DNA of 64,000 bases from Centropus unirufus. Lineage: Eukaryota; Chordata; Aves; Cuculiformes; Centropidae. Position 1 is the first letter of the stretch. The number at the start of each line of letters is the position of its first letter. The stretch covers positions 216,222-280,221 of the forward strand of contig VYZI01000347.1 of the NCBI GenBank assembly GCA_013397695.1, in the 5' to 3' direction. The notes below the pieces were generated by a model, which saw only the letters and a list, made by a program, of their open reading frames with translations, was not told where the DNA came from and did no database searches. This document shows, in pieces, positions 61,734 through 64,000 of the stretch. The translations under genes and the position numbers were made by a program.

Positions 61734-61975
61734 ATAGAATCATTAAGGTTGTAAAGCATCTCTCAGCTCACCCAGTACAACCAACAGCCCAACCCCCCTG
61801 TGACAACTAAACTATGTCCCAAGTGCCTCAGCCACACACTTTTCGAATGCTGCCAGGGATGAGGACTCTACCACTGCCCTGGGTAGCCTCTGCCAGGGCT
61901 TCATCAACTCTTTCAACAAAGAAATTTTCCCTAATATCCAATCTAAACCTCGCCTTTCCACCCTCTGAGCAGGCA
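61734..61975 (-). mobile_element. CR1 fragment, older type
   Basis: It begins CATAGAATCATTAAGGTTGT, AAAGCATCTCTCAGCTCACC, and continues through ACTAAACTATGTCCCAAGTG, CACTGCCCTGGGTAGCCTCT and AAAGAAATTTTCCCTAATAT. This matches an older CR1 3' end type (cf. 'catcaagtccaaccatcaaccc'). Same orientation as ALK. Confidence 0.88.
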
Positions 61976-62603
61976 TGCATCATCACTTTTTAAAGACGAC
62001 TTCTTTGATCAGGTTGAAAATGGTGGTGACTGACTTCTCCCGTATGTTCATGCCCTGCCAGTATCTCTGGCTCCAGAGACACTTGTAATAACATTTAAGG
62101 AACACTTTTTTTCTTTCATACATAGCAACTAAAAAGCCCCTTTCTAACTCAAATCCATCTACAGTCACTATGCCCTAGGCATTTCAGACTCTTTTCCAAT
62201 TTAACTCCATTTAAAACTCTTAATTCACCACGGTGTTGAGTGTGAATCAGAGTGGAGTGGAAACAAAGTTCATTTTCCCTCACCTACTGCACATGAGGAG
62301 GAAGTACAGGCTTTTCTCTACAGTTCCCAACAGAGACACAAGAGATGATTTAAAGGTCCCAGTTCACCCTGAGCTGGGAAGTATCTTTCCTTCACTCCAG
62401 CTAATTTATCTGGGTTTCCCAGGAACTCACATTCCCTGTATCCCATACTGCTGCTACACATTTACCACTTTCTTTGTGAAAAAGAGCTTTTTGGACATGT
62501 GCACCATCCTTGCTCCTCAAAGGGCATGGAACAATGTCCAGACAGTCGCTCACCCACCACTGAGGCCCAGCTCTGGCACAAGCCAGCCTTGTGTTGCTGC
62601 CCA

Positions 62604-62688
62604 GAACCATCCGGCAGTGCCAGCTGTGAATGGGAACCATCCAACAATGCCAGCTGCAAACAGTGGTCAGTAAATGCCAGCTATGTGG
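62604..62688. repeat. degenerate 30-bp minisatellite, about 2.5-3 copies
   Basis: Copy 1 (62604-62633) starts GAACCATCCGGCAGTGCCAG; copy 2 (62634-62663) starts GAACCATCCAACAATGCCAG; a weaker third keeps AATGCCAGCTATG at the same spacing. Copies 1 and 2 differ at few positions in their first 22 bases and more thereafter. Confidence 0.75.
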
Positions 62689-64000
62689 GAGAAAGCAGCA
62701 GCAGTGGCATAAGTCAGCCTCCTTTTCCCTCATTATTATCATTATTCCTATTATTCCTCCTGTGAAAGCAGGGACATTCTATGCTCATTGCACAGCGTGT
62801 GTGAAGGATTAGTGCTGTCAGAAGGCTCGGTAATGGTCCCACACAGAGAAATACAAATCCAGGGGCTGGGTTTTAAATCAGACATCCCCACCCCTTCATG
62901 TTTAAACCAGGCGAGAGCAAAGGAAATAAAATACAGGAACTTCAAGGGAAGACTGGAGATTTCCTACATGAGAGGCAGAAATCCTGAAGGGAGCTGCGCC
63001 TCAACTGTACCATGCAGGCAGCAGGACCACTTTTGAGAAGGTCTCTGCAGGTGTGGGTTTAATAATTCTGAACCCTTGCAACCCAAGGATGGCATCCTAG
63101 AAGGCAAAACTGTGAAAATAAGCCTGCCGACTTGAAACATAGAGTGAGCGCTGTGGGATTGTACGAAGGCCTGCACGTGTATCTCAGACAGAACTTGTGA
63201 AGCAGTGACGGGCAGGAATTCCCTGCCGTTTGCAAGGCTGAACCCATGGATTCACTGCATGTAGCGCTTCCATTAAGACCTACCACTGTGGAACAGCCAG
63301 AGACGCGTGGGGTGGTTTGGTACCAGAGCAAGCACTGACATGTGTTCTCAGTAGGCAAGCTGCATTACTTCTAGAGACAGCAACAGGGTGTGATGACTGT
63401 TTCAATCTACACCACAGCTGTCTTGGCAGTAACAATAAAACCTCCCCCATATTCCCTTTACTGGGAAAGACGCCAGTGTGCTTAGATTGTCTGCAACGTT
63501 TAGTTTAGCTTAAGGTACAGGATAGCATCCCTGCCTACAGCTGTGGGGTATGGAGATGGGGAACCACTTCCCAAGGAAGATCTGCAAGCATTGCCGCAAT
63601 GAAACCGTAAAGCACCTGTGCGAGGCATGAGAAACTCCTGCTTCACCCAGACAGACCCCCGAGTTGACCACGAGTAGAGAGAGATTGATTCTGGCTTTCA
63701 GACGCAAAAGGAAAATGAGAAGCAGGATCTCTGGACATACCCTGATTTCTTCAGCGTTCTTTTTTACTACTGCGTCCCAATTTTGCTCTGCACAGTTGCT
63801 TTCCAAAGACCTTACATGTTAAATAATCCTCAGCATTCACACCGGAGAGGTGCTGTAGAGCAGCTGAGGCCCCAGCCACCAGTCTCCTCTGCTGAAGGAC
63901 ACCAGAGCACTCAGTCAATACAGACGACAATGCTCCAGCTCAAGGCAGGGCTTCATGTGCAGGGCAGAAGGGTCCCAGTTCTCTCTGCTGATGCAAATCA

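Larger units (their letters stand above)
52495..64000 (-). other. ALK: ALK intron 1, 3' part only
   Basis: This is non-coding sequence between exon 2 and the window edge. No reading frame resembles the large, usually G+C-rich ALK exon 1, so the intron extends beyond 64000. It holds five CR1 fragments (53893-54296, 55368-55765, 59255-59766, 60362-60675, 61734-61975), a T13 run at 59901-59913, and a degenerate 30-bp repeat near 62604. I see no gene and no recognisable repeat in 52495-53892, 54297-55367, 55766-59254 and 61976-62600. The 3' splice region shows a pyrimidine-rich run (TTTCTTTTTCTTTTCTTTAAC) then AAAAG next to exon 2. The assignment follows from the exon calls. Confidence 0.82.

Noticed and set aside
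52495..64000. Search for ALK exon 1 or its promoter
   Set aside because: No long G+C-rich frame with a signal peptide and no CpG-island-like promoter seen; exon 1 lies right of the window.
1..64000. CRISPR arrays, operons, prophage, tRNA or rRNA genes
   Set aside because: Nothing with regular spaced repeats or RNA gene signatures was seen, and the sequence is a vertebrate intron-rich locus.

Overview
This window reads as vertebrate nuclear DNA, and most probably a bird. It has interrupted genes with long introns, no operon-like packing, and many short 5'-truncated CR1 non-LTR retrotransposons. Those CR1 copies end in ATTCTATG-type 8-bp tails and are the commonest repeat I can see. CR1 density this high with few other recognisable elements is typical of birds; crocodilians and turtles also carry CR1, and I cannot name the species.

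Only one gene is supported. Two coding exons on the minus strand match the extracellular part of the receptor tyrosine kinase ALK: exon 2 at 52378-52494 (117 bp) and exon 3 at 40887-41051 (165 bp). Exon 3 opens the first MAM domain. The splice sites are canonical, both exons are bounded by phase-1 introns, and joining them makes one continuous reading frame. The window therefore holds, from right to left in the direction of transcription: the 3' end of intron 1 (52495-64000), exon 2, all of intron 2 (41052-52377, 11,326 bp), exon 3, and the first 40.9 kb of intron 3 (1-40886). I found neither exon 1 (signal peptide and N-terminal region) nor exon 4 (rest of MAM 1), so both flanking introns run past the window.

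The rest is intron. About 18 clear CR1 fragments lie in both orientations: twelve in intron 3, one in intron 2 (plus a possible stub) and five in intron 1. The roughly 8 kb around exon 3 and 6.2 kb around exon 2 hold almost none. Other items are a few small tandem duplications, microsatellites and homopolymers, a G+C-rich block of unknown origin next to the longest CR1, and several TAAT-rich stretches that look like conserved non-coding (enhancer-type) DNA but cannot be proven without alignment.

The most unusual structure is a 28-bp inserted palindrome inside a CR1 copy at 22155-22182. It has 9-bp perfect inverted arms and an exact 5-bp flanking duplication. Removing it plus one copy of the duplication restores the CR1 sequence, as comparison with another CR1 in the same window shows.
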